Of a stretch of 64,000 bases of DNA, positions 47,074 to 57,895 are shown in pieces. Origin of the DNA: Cryptomeria japonica. Its lineage: Eukaryota > Streptophyta > Pinopsida > Cupressales > Cupressaceae. How positions within the stretch are numbered: position 1 is the first letter of the stretch; each line of letters begins with the position of its first letter. Position numbers and translations under genes: made by a program. Where the stretch lies: NCBI RefSeq assembly GCF_030272615.1, contig NC_081409.1:912356340-912420339 (forward strand), written 5' to 3'. Under the pieces are notes generated by a model. It saw nothing but the letters and a program-made list of their open reading frames with translations, had not been told where the DNA came from and searched no databases.

Positions 47074-47256
47074 CCTAATGTACCGGAATTTGGTGCAGGC
47101 ACCTCTTCCTCCAATAACTATGTATAGTGCTTTGGGTTAGGGGGAGTTCTCTTTTGAAAAAAAATCTTTTGTCCTCCCCATCTGAGTGGATCATGTTGTT
47201 GATTTGGCACGACTATGCTTTAAGTGCTTTAAAGGCTATCTAGTAATCAAAAAAAT

Positions 47257-48530
47257 TGTTGGAATTGTGCCTCTAATTCACTTGACCTTTGTTCATACTG
47301 ACTGGGTTAACTTTGGCCAATGAAACAGTGTGAAGAAAATTTGTGAACTCTATCGGTATATCCTTTGCCGATGAACTCGACATATCAAAGCTTGGAGTAG
47401 AAGGTTTGAATTCATCCCGATGACCCGATGAACTCATCTTCGGTCATCGGGGTAGCATCGGTTATCAGATGGACGAAAGGATAAAAGACTTGCAGTTTAG
47501 ATCCTGATCCAACGGTCATCGCTTTATTGCTATGGAAAGATGCACGTATTTTATTTCCTGCGACTTGGTGACCATGGTGGGGCCCGACATAAGTGAGTGG
47601 TGTAGGTGAGATAAGGGTCATGTAGATCAAAGATGATCAAACGGCGATCAAGGTTGATCCAATGGTGGTTGTTATGTCACGATGGGAAACTGCTCGTTAG
47701 TATATTCCTCGCGACATGGTGACCAAGTGGTGGGCCCCAACAGGAGAGCGGCTAAGGTGAATTAAAGGCCGAGCAGATCGAAATGATCGGACGGTGACTG
47801 CAGAAGATTCGATGGTGGTCGCTAGGTCGCGATGGGAAATTGATCTTGAGACTTTCCATTGTGACCCAATGACAAAGAAGAGTTCCGAGCGGATAGTGAG
47901 GCCATGCTAAGATTTCAGAGCAGGGACCTGGAACCAATCAGGGGGTGCCACGTGGCAGAGCATAGAGAGAAAGATCGAACGTTCAAGATAGCTGATTGTT
48001 TGTCTTCCCGATACCCAATGAAGTCGACTTGTCTGAGCCAGGTTTTTTTGAATATGAACCGGTTTGATTCCTACATGCATGTGGGATAATTGTTTTCTCA
48101 TGAATGCAGACCGACGCAGACAGTTAGATGTCTAACCGATTGGTGCAAACTGAGAGTGGAACGGTTGACATGAAAATGTATATGAAGCCAAGAGGAGACT
48201 TGAACATGGTTGTTGTTTTGATGGTAAGCCATCTATTATGGTGTGTAACCGAAGTGATCAGAGTGAACATTTGTGTTGTGATAACAAACTTTATTGTAAA
48301 GTTTATTTGCTAAGAATAAAGTGATCTTGTTGTCGGTGGTGGGTTTTTTCCTAAAAGGGTTTCCCATGTAAATTCATGGTGTTTATCTCTGTGTATGTTT
48401 GAATTTTGACATTGTCTCTGTTTCATATATGCTATTCTTAGTATTCTGTAAAGTAATAAAACACACTAGTCTTGTTTCCCCTTTAAATTGACATTAGGGA
48501 AGCATTTTCCCGCACTGTGCTTTCCTTACA
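47257..48530 (+). repeat. 5' LTR of element C
   Basis: TGTTGGAATTGTGCC to CTTACA, 1274 bp. Contains three 150-bp tandem units (separate entry). The GC content is higher than in the neighbouring LTRs. The stretch 47257-47454 matches 52645-52842. Confidence 0.92.
47506..47930 (+). repeat. 150-bp tandem repeat, three units, in the element C LTR
   Basis: Units start exactly 150 bp apart at 47506, 47656 and 47806. Each opens GATCCAA or GATTCGATGG-like, contains GATGGGAAA or an equivalent, then a GCGACNTGGTGACC-like block, and the first two a GGTGGGGCCC or GGTGGGCCCC block. The third unit is partial. Units have diverged by many substitutions. Confidence 0.8.
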
Positions 48531-48532
48531 AG

Positions 48533-48544
48533 TGGTATCAGAGC
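48533..48544 (+). other. Primer binding site of element C (iMet)
   Basis: TGGTATCAGAGC, two bases after the 5' LTR. Confidence 0.95.
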
Positions 48545-48641
48545 CTGGCCAGTTGTGTTATCCTTTTGGGTAGGGTTGGTTTTTTGTGTTAATTTATTTC
48601 AGTGGGAGTCTGTTAGTGTGTCTACTTGTTTACAGATTAAG

Positions 48642-51600
48642 ATGGCAAACACTTATGGAAGAATGGATATTGAGAAGTTCAATGGCTCCAATTTTGAGTT
48701 ATCAAAACTTGAAATTGAGGACCTGCTGGTTGACCAAGATTTTTGGATTGTAGTGAGTGGACAAAAACCTTCAGGCATGAGGCAAGAAGATTGGGATTTA
48801 GGAGACCGAAAAGCCAAAGGACTCATAAGACTAAGCCTTGCAGACTCAGTTCTGTTGAACGTCCATGAGGAGAAGACTGCAACTGATTTGTGGAAGAAGT
48901 TAGGAGACATCTATTAGGGCAAAACCTTGGTGAATAAACTCTTCCTTAGGAAGAAGTTATATTTTCTGAAAATGGAAGTAGGAGCACCCTTAGTAGATAA
49001 TTTTAATACATTTAATATGGTTCTCACTCAATTGACATCAGTCGGTGTGTCTATTCAAGAAGAAGAACATTGCATGTTGTTGCTATGCTCATTGTCGGAT
49101 TCTTGGGAACATTTGGTGATGGCCATTGGTAGTACTATGACTCAGTTCAAGATGGATACTGTGGTCAATACTATTTTGTCAGAAGAAATGAGAAAGAAGT
49201 CTTCTGAGACAACAAAAGATGCACTCTTTGTTCGAGGTAGACCAAAGGAAAAAGACAAGAAGAAAGGGAAGAAGTCCAAGTCCAAGTCTCAAGAGAGGTC
49301 CAAGTCTTCTGGAAAGAAGTCTAAGGTGAAATGTTGGAACTGTGGACAAAAGGGTCATATTCGAAAAGATTGCAAAGAGGAGAAGAAGAGGAAGAACTCT
49401 TCTGATAATGAATCTTCTCACAGTGATGCAGATGCCTTTGTAGCAGCTCTGGCAGTGCCTGCTTCTGACAATGTGTGGTTGATTGACTCAGGGGCATCTT
49501 TCCATATGACATCTCACAAGGAGTGGTTCTCAAAGTATGAACCATATGTTGGTGGGAAGGTGTACTTAGCAAGTGACTCAACACTAGAGATTGTTGGGAG
49601 AGGAAGAATTAAAATCCAATTTCCTGATGGGAGAATAAAGGGAATCAATGGAGTTCTGCACATACCAGGTTTGGAAAGAAACCTACTTTCTGTAAGCAAG
49701 TTGAATGATGCTAGAGTCCAGGTAACATTTGTGTCTGGTGGTTGTAAGATGACTAGAGGGTCTATTAGTTTGGCTAAGGGTGAACACGTTGGTACAATGT
49801 ACAAGTTAAATGCTCAACCTGTGTGCTGTAATATAGTCATTAAGAAATCCGATAGAACTATCGAGTTGACATATGATGTAAATTCTATGGAAGCTAAACA
49901 ACCTGTAGAAAAGACAATGCTCTGGCATTATAGGCTTGCTCACATTGGTGAAAAAGGTTTGAAAAATTTAAAGAGTAAAAATATGGTAGGACTTACTGAT
50001 TGTAACCTTGAGTTTGTTTTCTATGAACAATGCATATACGGAAAACAAAACCGTGTTCAATTTTATTCAAGTCCTCATAAATCTTTTGACATTCTGGACT
50101 ATGTGCATTTTGATGTGTTTGGTCCAGTGGATGTACCTTCTTTGTCTAAATCAAAGTACTATGTATCCTTTGTTGATGATTATTCGAGAAGGACATTTGT
50201 TTACTTTATGAATAGTAAGTCAGAAGTGTTCAGTCGGTTTAAGGAATTTAAAAACTTGGTTGAAAATCAGACTGGAAGGAGACTAAAATTTTTAAGAACT
50301 GATAATGGTGGTGAGTATTGCAATACAAATTTTGACAAGTACTGTGTAGACCATGGAATTAAAAGACATAGAACTACGCCTTATACTCCACAACAAAATG
50401 GAGTTTCTGAAAGGTTGAATCGGTCTTTGATAGAGAAAGTAAGAAGTATGTTGAGTAGTGCTGGACTGGAACAAAAGTTTTGGGCAGAAGTAGTTGCTAC
50501 AACATGTTAACTATTGAATCGGTCAACTATAGCAATGTTAGTAGACAAGAAACCTATGGAAGCATGGTATGGTAAGAAACCTTCTCTAAGACACATTCGT
50601 GTGTTTGGTTCAGAGGCATATGCACATGTGCCTAATGTTAAAAGATCTAAATTGGATAACAAAGCAGTCAAATGCATTTTCATTGGATATGGAGTTGGAG
50701 TTAAAGGATACAAGCTTTGGAATCCTGAGATTGGAAAGGTTGTGTACAACAGAAGTTTCATCTTCCGAGAGATGAAACCTATGTCTATCGATAAACCAAC
50801 AGAGAAGGAAAAAGAGAAGGATGTGGTTGAATTTCCACTAGGAGAAGAAGTGACAACTCTAGATGTACCTAAAGATGAGAATGAAGAGACTTCAAGTAGC
50901 TCTGAAAGTTCATAAGACGAACAAAATGAAGCCTCACCACAAGTGTTAAGAAGATCCACACGAGAGAGGTGACAACCTGATAGGTTTACCCCAAATAGGT
51001 ATAATTTTTCAATGTTGAATGTAAATTGTGCCTATGCTTTACTTGTTGATACTGATGAGCCTAGGACTGTAAAAGAAGCCATGGATATGTCAGATTTAGA
51101 TTGTTGGTTGAAATCTAGTATCCTTGCCTAAAGGCAGAAAGCTGGTGGGTTGTAAATAGGTTTTCAAAAGGAAGTATGGTCCAGATGGAAGCATTGATAA
51201 GAACAAGGCCAGATTGGTCGCGAAGGGATATTCTCAAAAGGAAGGTATTGACTATGGAGAAATATTCTCTCCTATAGCTAAGCTGACATCTATTAGATTT
51301 CTTTTGTCACTTGCAGTTGCATATGATTGGGAAGTCGAGCAAATCGATGTGAAAAAAACATTTCTTCATGGAGACCTTGAAGAAAAAATCTATATGTCCC
51401 TGTCTAAGCACTTTGTGAAAAAGGGTAAAGAACATTTGGTATGTAAACTAAAAAAGTCTCTTTATGGTTTGAAACAATCTCCCAGAATGTGGTATCAAAA
51501 ATATGATACGTTTGTGTTGTCTTTGGGATTTGTGAGATCAAAAGCCGATCATTGTGTGTAGTATAAGGTTGAAGATGATAAGATCCTTATTATTGCTTTG

Positions 51601-52593
51601 TATGTTGACGACATGTTGTTCCTTGGAAATAACAGAGGTATGATCTCAGACTTCAAGTCCCAATTATCCTTGAAGTTCGAAATGAAAGATTTGGGGTCAG
51701 AAAACTACATTCTGGGAATGGAAATCAAGAGGGATAGGTCTAAGAGAAAACTCTGGCTCAACCAGAGAAAGCACATCACTAGTGTTCTTGATAAGTTTAA
51801 TATGTCTGACTGTAAACAACAGGTTGTTCCTATTTTGCACGGAACCAAACTGTCTGTGCATGACAGTCCGAAATCTTCAAAGGAGATAGATAACATGAAG
51901 AGTATACCTTATGCAAGTGCTATTGGTAGCTTGATGTATGCAATGGTTTATACAAGACCAAACATTGCCCAACCAGTGGGAGTATTAAGCATATTTATGT
52001 TAAACCCAGGAAGACCACATTGGGATGTTGTAAAGAGAGTTTTCAGATATCTGAAGGGTACTTCAAACTTCACATTATGTTATCATGGTAATCTGAATGA
52101 TTCAAAGAGAACTCCCATCATTTGTGGTTATGCATATTCTGATTGTGGAGGGGACATTGACAGCAAAAGATCCACCAATGGATACGTTTTTTTTCTGAAT
52201 GGTGGAGCAATAAGTTGGATGAGCAAGCGACAGTCTGTAGTCGCTTTGTCCACTATAGAGGCAGAGCACATGGCAGCCACACATGCTTGTAAAGAAGTTG
52301 TTTGGCTTAGGCATTTGAGTACAGATATTGGTTTTGATGCAGGGTAGGTTGAAGTGCGAAGTGACAGTTAGAATGCTATATGTTTCGCGAATAATCCTAC
52401 ATACCATGTCAGGTCTAAAAATATAGATGTACAATTCCATTTTGTGTGTGACATGGTAGAAGATGGAAAGGTTAATCTGAACAAGGTAGACAATCAGGAA
52501 AATGTTGTGGACGCATTAATAAAACCGGTGAACACTCACAAGTTCAGGTGGTGTTCTAACTCGATGGGTATTAGTACCCATCCCTCTCTATAA
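48642..52593 (+). pseudogene. Element C gag-pol polyprotein, nearly complete but broken
   Basis: One frame from ATG 48642 to about 50915 with stops at 48915 (TAG), 50508 (TAA) and 50913 (TAA); a frameshift between 50915 and 51214; then a second frame to TAA 52591 with stops at 51559 and 52345. The longest open piece, 48927-50510, is 527 codons. Order: gag; basic Lys/Ser linker; zinc knuckle CWNCGQKGHIRKDC (49333-49374); protease WLIDSGASFHMT (near 49477); integrase zinc region WHYRLAH with FYEQCIYGKQ, where one Cys of the usual CxxC is Tyr; DDE core (DVFGP, DNGGEYC, GVSERLN); RT with YVDDMLF (51598-51618); RNase H with YSDCGGD and ALSTIEAEHMAA. The few breaks suggest a younger age than D. Confidence 0.95.
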
Positions 52594-52644
52594 TGTTTGG
52601 AAAGTGCCCAAGCAGTCGAGTGAATTCCTCGTCAAGAGGGAGTT

Positions 52645-52842
52645 TGTTGGAATTATGCCTCTAATTCACTTGACCTTTGTTCATACTGATCAGGTTAACT
52701 CTGGCCAATGAAACAGTGTAAATAAAATATGTGAACTCTATTGGTATATCCTTTGCTGATGAACTCGACATATCAGAGCTCAGAGTAGCAGGTTTGAAGT
52801 CATCCCGATGACCCGATGAAGTCATCTTCGGTCATCGGGGTA
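52645..52842 (+). repeat. Truncated 3' LTR of element C
   Basis: Matches the first 198 bp of the 5' LTR (TGTTGGAATTATGCC at the start, TCATCGGGGTAGC at the end) and then stops. No target duplication can be read at this side. Confidence 0.9.
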
Positions 52843-52880
52843 GCTCCTTTATGTTGGATGAATAGATCCAATCTTAGAAG

Positions 52881-53642
52881 ATGAAAGGTGACACATCTAG
52901 ACTAGGATTCAATACATCTGAGAAAGGAGAATCTTTTGGTACCAAGAGCAACAAGCATGAAGGTAAAACTTCTCCTAAGGCTAAGAATCTTATTGGTAAG
53001 AAGGCTTACAAACTTGTTTGCTTTATCTGTCACAAACCTAGACATACTACTAATTTTTGTAGAAGAAGATCTAATGAGAACACTGCCTATAATGCTAATA
53101 CTAGATATGTGTCTAGACGATTTGAAGGTCATTGTTACACGTGCAATATGTATGGACATAGATCAGTTGAAAGTAGATATGGAGCAAACAATCCGGCTCC
53201 TCACATGAATCCAAGACCTATTGGTGACTGGAGAAGGACTTTTGACAACTAGAGAAACATGAACTGGCAAGAACCCTATGTCAACTGATTCAGTCCCTAT
53301 GAGATGGAGAAGGTAACAAATGTGATTTGCACAATTTGCAATAACTATGGACATGTGGCTATGAACTGCAGAAGAATAACTGGAAGAGGTAATGTAGGAC
53401 CTTGGAGAGCATCTAGGATGACCTACTATCATTGTCACAAACCAAGAGACATTGCCAAGTTTTGCAAAATTAAGAAGAACCAACTGGTAAATCACTCTGA
53501 GGATCAAAAAGGAAAGCAGAAGGTTGATGTTGAAGAAACTAGAGTGAAGATGAATAGAATTTGGAAGAAGAAAAGTGAGGAAAAGCCATCGAAAGAATCA
53601 AACCCTTCACTGAGTGTGGAGAATGCTACACCAATAAACTGA
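52881..53642 (+). pseudogene. Second gag-like remnant with tandem zinc knuckles
   Basis: One frame (52881-53642) with stops at 53250 and 53286. Shares with element D a TRLGF/SRLGF motif, then basic linkers and four knuckle-like motifs: CFICHKPRHTTNFC, HCYTCNMYGHRSVES (last Cys lost), CTICNNYGHVAMNC and YYHCHKPRDIAKFC (first Cys lost). The coiled-coil N-terminal part seen in D is missing, probably removed with the C 3' LTR. It is a homologue of D's gag rather than its continuation, because both have the knuckle block. Confidence 0.65.
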
Positions 53643-54132
53643 GCTTTTCAACAAGCCTAAGAGGAGTATATCGGTAAATCTACTTCCAGACCCCTTCAAG
53701 AGAGTATGGTAAGAAAACTTTGCATTTCGAGTTGTAATGTAAGAATTTTTGATATTGTTATCTATCGGTTTTCTAAGGATTACCAATAGTTATATACCTA
53801 TCAGTATAGGTGAGTTTGTTAAGTGGTAATTAGGGTTTGTTACCCTATCGATAGTGTAATAAATACAATGGGTAAGTTAATAAAAGGAAGTTTCACTAAG
53901 TTTTTTTGACCCTAATTTCATTCGAAGAAGCATTTTGAGAACTTGCAGAGTGAAACAAATCATTGTTAGTAGATTGAGAATGGATTTGTACTAGGGATCA
54001 AAAGTTGAATCGGATTTGAAGATAACGAAAGGTGAATCGGGTGTGCATACGAGAGAGCAATCAAAAACCCTACCAACACGAAGGGAATAAGGTATTTTTG
54101 TTAATCTCTCTCTTGAATCAAGATTATCTAGA
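53643..54132 (+). promoter_or_regulatory. Leader or promoter-like segment upstream of the unknown ORF
   Basis: 490 bp, no long frame. AATAAATACA at 53858-53867 could serve as a TATA box. The following 260 bp read like a purine-rich plant 5' leader down to the ATG at 54133. Functional status is inference. Confidence 0.3.
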
Positions 54133-56093
54133 ATGGCATCATCGTCTACACCAGCAAAGAGTCTTTTTATTACTACTGAAGCTATGGAGTGAATGGGAAC
54201 ATATAAGATAGAGTCTTATAATGCATTGTCTCAAGTTCCCCAAGGTGTTCTGATTAAAGGTTACTTGTCTAGTTACATAGATTGCAAAATTGAGGATCTA
54301 GGGTCATTAGCAATCTATTCTTAGCTTAAATCTTTGTGCGACAAGAGCAGGAAAATCAAACCCAAATATATTAGGGTTTATGAAAAGGGTTTTGATAATG
54401 TAGTCTACTTTCTTGAAGATTTTGAGGAAGAACATGTTAGGATTATCCTCAGTCATGTACATGAAGGGAATATGTATCTTGATAGGTTTCACACCATCAC
54501 AAAGGAGGATATTCATGCAGTAACTGGTTTTTGCCAAACCGGTGAAGTACCCAAGTTAAGGAAAATCTCAAAGGAGACCATTATTGAGTTGACAAAGACC
54601 ACTGCTGATGGTCATGCTATATCGGTAGGTAACATTCAAGATCAAGGAGTCAGATTTACAATAATGGTTATTGGCTACCGGATATTCCATTCTAGCATAA
54701 TGAACAATGTACCATCTGCTGCTGTGCATGTCGCCTACAAGGTGATGAAAGAAGATATCAATTATGATATGTGCAAGGCGATGAGAATTCAATTGATGTT
54801 GAATCTAGAATCAATAAAGAAAGACAACAGTCAGAATTTTAATTATGGACAACTATTGATTGGTCTATTTTTCTACTTTCAGAATTTTATTCCAAGAATT
54901 GGTGATATACAATGGTCTAATGATACACCAGTTACAACCCTAATTAAGAATAGCATAAAGGCTATGAAGAACACATTTCCAGTTGCAATGAATAGGTATT
55001 TCAATGAGTTTCAAAATAAAATGAGCATGAGATTAAGGTTATCTGATGAAGTGGTGAAACATTTTGGAAAAGGCATCTATTTCATTGTAACCACTGACTT
55101 TTGCCTTATGGAGGTTGTTGAACCAAGAGAAGAAGAAATGGAGGAAATGAGTTATGAAGTCAATTATGACTTACTAATCGGTTATGACAACAACCTTTTG
55201 GCATCTCTTAAGGATACAAAGAAGAAAAGACTGGGAACTTATTAGGAAAGGATTCCATCAACACAACCCAGTAGTGTGAAAGGGAAAAATAAGAAAGATG
55301 TGCAAGCAACTTATGTGTCCACCGGTACGAGGGTAACTAGAAGTATTCAAATCAATAAGTAACCACTACCTAAGGTATATGCAAATAAGTAGACTGTTAC
55401 GAGGAAAAGAAGTAGACATCTCATTCTTTAAGAGGAATATGAGGAAACTGAAACTGAAGAGGAATCAAAGAAAATGAAGGTAACTGGTAAGAAGTCTAAA
55501 CCAGTAGGAGAAATTTCCAGGAAAAGTACTCCTATTAATGTTGCATCTTTCAAACCAATGACTGATTTTGAAAGGACTCTGAAAACACTCAGGAGAAAGC
55601 GGTTTGATAATGTAAAAGAACATTTTGATTCTTTTGATGAAGGTTGGAAACAAGGAATTGTTCTAGAGGTAATTAATCACCCGTGTCAATACAATCGGTT
55701 ACCACAAGATATTCAAAAGGACATTTCTAATTCTTTATATTCAATTCTTGAAAATAAATGGAAGTTGATTTTAGATCAGGACCAAGAGATTATTGATAGA
55801 GTTTTTGTTCAATATTTTCCTAAGTTGTCTCGTGAGGAATTATTAGCATTGCTTGCTATATATAAAAGACAATTTCATTCTAAAACAAGGAGACTAAAAT
55901 TATTAGATGAAAAGACTCAGCCTATTGAAGATGATACTCATCAAATTGCACAAGATATTCAGAGGATGAATGCACTATTGAAAGGCTATGATAATAAACC
56001 TAATCAGATTGAGACTACAGCTCAATTGGAGCTAGATGCTAAAGAGTTTATTACACCGGATGTAGTCTATCCTGTCAAGAATAAGGATGACAT
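54133..56093 (+). pseudogene. Large reading frame of unknown function, truncated by element E
   Basis: One frame of about 654 codons from ATG 54133 to the edge of element E, with stops at 54190 (TGA), 54322 (TAG), 55243 (TAG) and three near 55360, 55390 and 55429. Most fit single changes of Gln or Trp codons, so the frame was intact not long ago. No frameshift is needed. The longest open piece is 54334-55245 (303 codons). The N-terminal two thirds is a mixed helical domain with ITKEDIHAVTGFCQTGEVP, VRFTIMVIGYRIFHSS and GLFFYFQNFIPRIGDIQW; a basic, low-complexity linker (55250-55500) follows, then a helical C-terminal domain with DNVKEHFDSF and FPKLSREELLALL. No zinc knuckle, protease, integrase or RT. 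The style recalls the putative plant transposon proteins that accompany retroelements; I cannot confirm this. Confidence 0.6.
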
Positions 56094-57135
56094 TGTTGGT
56101 ATTTTAGATATGTTGATATGGTTTTGTCATTGATATCAACACTTATCATCACATGTCAACACTTATCAACACTTGGAGATTTGGTTATGCTCATTGGTAA
56201 GCAAGCGACTTATGCACAGTCACCGGTATTTGGTACACCGATAGGATATATTGTTCACCGACACTTGGAATGACTTGGAGACTACTTGGTTATGTCAAAG
56301 ACATTATTGGATCACTTGGTTTTAGCAATTTGGTTATTTATTTATTTGGGTTTGCATATTTTTTGTTATCGGCAAATAGGTCTAGGATATACACTGATAG
56401 GCTTATCTATTTCAGATCAGCACAACATGTCATGGAGATGATTTGTTATTATTGTAAATGCATTGAGCCAACATCATGCACCTGATATTGATTTATTTGT
56501 AATTGATTTTATTGTAATATCTTTTAGTGAGCCGACCTATTCAATTGGTCTTAGGTTATGGTATAAATGTAAGATCTCATTTGTGAGATTGATATGTGAT
56601 TGGAAAAAGGAATTGTAATAAGGTATATGCAAAAATAAGCAGAGCTATACATGCATACATCATTTGAAGGTTGAAGGAAGGTTTTTGAGAAGGCAATCAG
56701 AACTAAACCGGTACTGAATCCAACATATGAAGATGCTATTTTATGTAGTACATTATCATTGGACTTATCCATCCAATTGTAGTCAGTGTGACTCTCATTT
56801 TGTGATTGAGCAGTGAGCTCTAGGCAACTGGGCCATATTGTACACACATACTATCTGCAGTAGTATCATTTGATTGTGGGTAAGGCTTCCCACCATGGTT
56901 TTTCCCCTTATAGGGTTTCCACGTACAAATATTTGTGTTATGTGTTGTGGATGTTGTTGTCTTTATGTTTCATGCATTAATCTTTACCGATACTACAATT
57001 AACTGATAAAACTGTCTATCGACATAAAGTTTGCTTTATCAGTATTAAGCATTAAGTTTTGGTTAAGTTAATTTTGGTTGAATTTATTGGACAATTGATT
57101 CACCCCTCCCTCTCAATTATCTCTGGGACCTAACA
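56094..57135 (+). repeat. 5' LTR of element E
   Basis: TGTTGG to CCTAACA, 1042 bp, same plan as A including GGTTATGGTATAAATG (TATA region near 56555-56570). It differs from the A, B and F LTRs at many positions, making E the most diverged member here. Confidence 0.9.
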
Positions 57136-57137
57136 AT

Positions 57138-57149
57138 TTGTATCAGAGC
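57138..57149 (+). other. Primer binding site of element E, one-base variant
   Basis: TTGTATCAGAGC, a single G-to-T change from TGGTATCAGAGC. Confidence 0.85.
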
Positions 57150-57192
57150 CTAGTCCTCTTTTTGTAGAAGTTTAACGGCTTGAGGAGATCTA

Positions 57193-57838
57193 ATGTCTTC
57201 AAACTACTTTAGGAAGGAAAGTCTGAAACTTGATGGAACTAACTATGGCATATGGAAAATTAGGATGGAGACACATTTGAATTGCATTGGAAAGGATATA
57301 TGGGATGTTACAAAGAATGGCTATACTGCTCCTATTCAAGGTCAACTTAATCCACCTAACATGGCTAAAGATGAGGAAAATGATTGCAAAGCAAGAGAAG
57401 CACTTTTGAGTGCATTATCAAATCAACAAGTCTTGGGATTATCAAACAGATCTACTACTAAAGCTATTTGGGACAAACTAGAAACATTGAATGAAGGAGA
57501 TTCCACAGTCAAAATTACAAAACTTGAATGCTTCCGGGTCAGGTATGAAAGTCTCAAAATGGAAGAAGAAGAAATAATTTCTACTTTTATGGAAAGAGTA
57601 AATGAAATTGTTTTGGCTATACAATGTTGTGGAGGAACCTTAAGTGAAGATGAGATTGTTTCTAAAGTTTTAAGAGATTTGCTACCGGCATATAAAATGA
57701 AAGTTACTACTATAAATAAATTGAGAACAATGCCTAATGCATCAGTATCTAGAGACACCTTGGTTGGAAAACTTTCAACTTTTGAGCTTGAGGAATTTGG
57801 TCCTGTTACTACTATTAAGACAGATCTAGCTTTCAAGG

Positions 57839-57895
<57 letters not shown>

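Larger units (their letters stand above)
44768..47256 (+). mobile_element. Element D, 5' part of a copia-type retrotransposon
   Basis: LTR (44768-46010), iMet primer site and a gag-like ORF with tandem zinc knuckles, cut by insertion of element C at 47257. A purine tract, TTAGGGGGAGTT, sits near 47136-47147. Protease, integrase and RT are not found next to it, and no second LTR of this type was seen, so D is either truncated or its remainder lies outside the window. Confidence 0.7.
47257..52842 (+). mobile_element. Copia element C (different lineage), 3' LTR truncated
   Basis: 5' LTR 47257-48530, iMet primer site 48533-48544, gag-pol 48642-52593, a purine tract (GTCAAGAGGGAGTT, 52631-52644) and the first 198 bp of the 3' LTR (52645-52842). 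Beyond 52842 the match to the 5' LTR stops abruptly. It is inserted in element D. The protein style (gag with CWNCGQKGHIRKDC, WLIDSGASFHMT protease) resembles Tork/TAR-type copia rather than the Sirevirus-like family here. Confidence 0.93.

Noticed and set aside
48653-48910. Minus-strand frame opposite gag of element C
   Set aside because: Shadow of the plus-strand gag; no independent motif.
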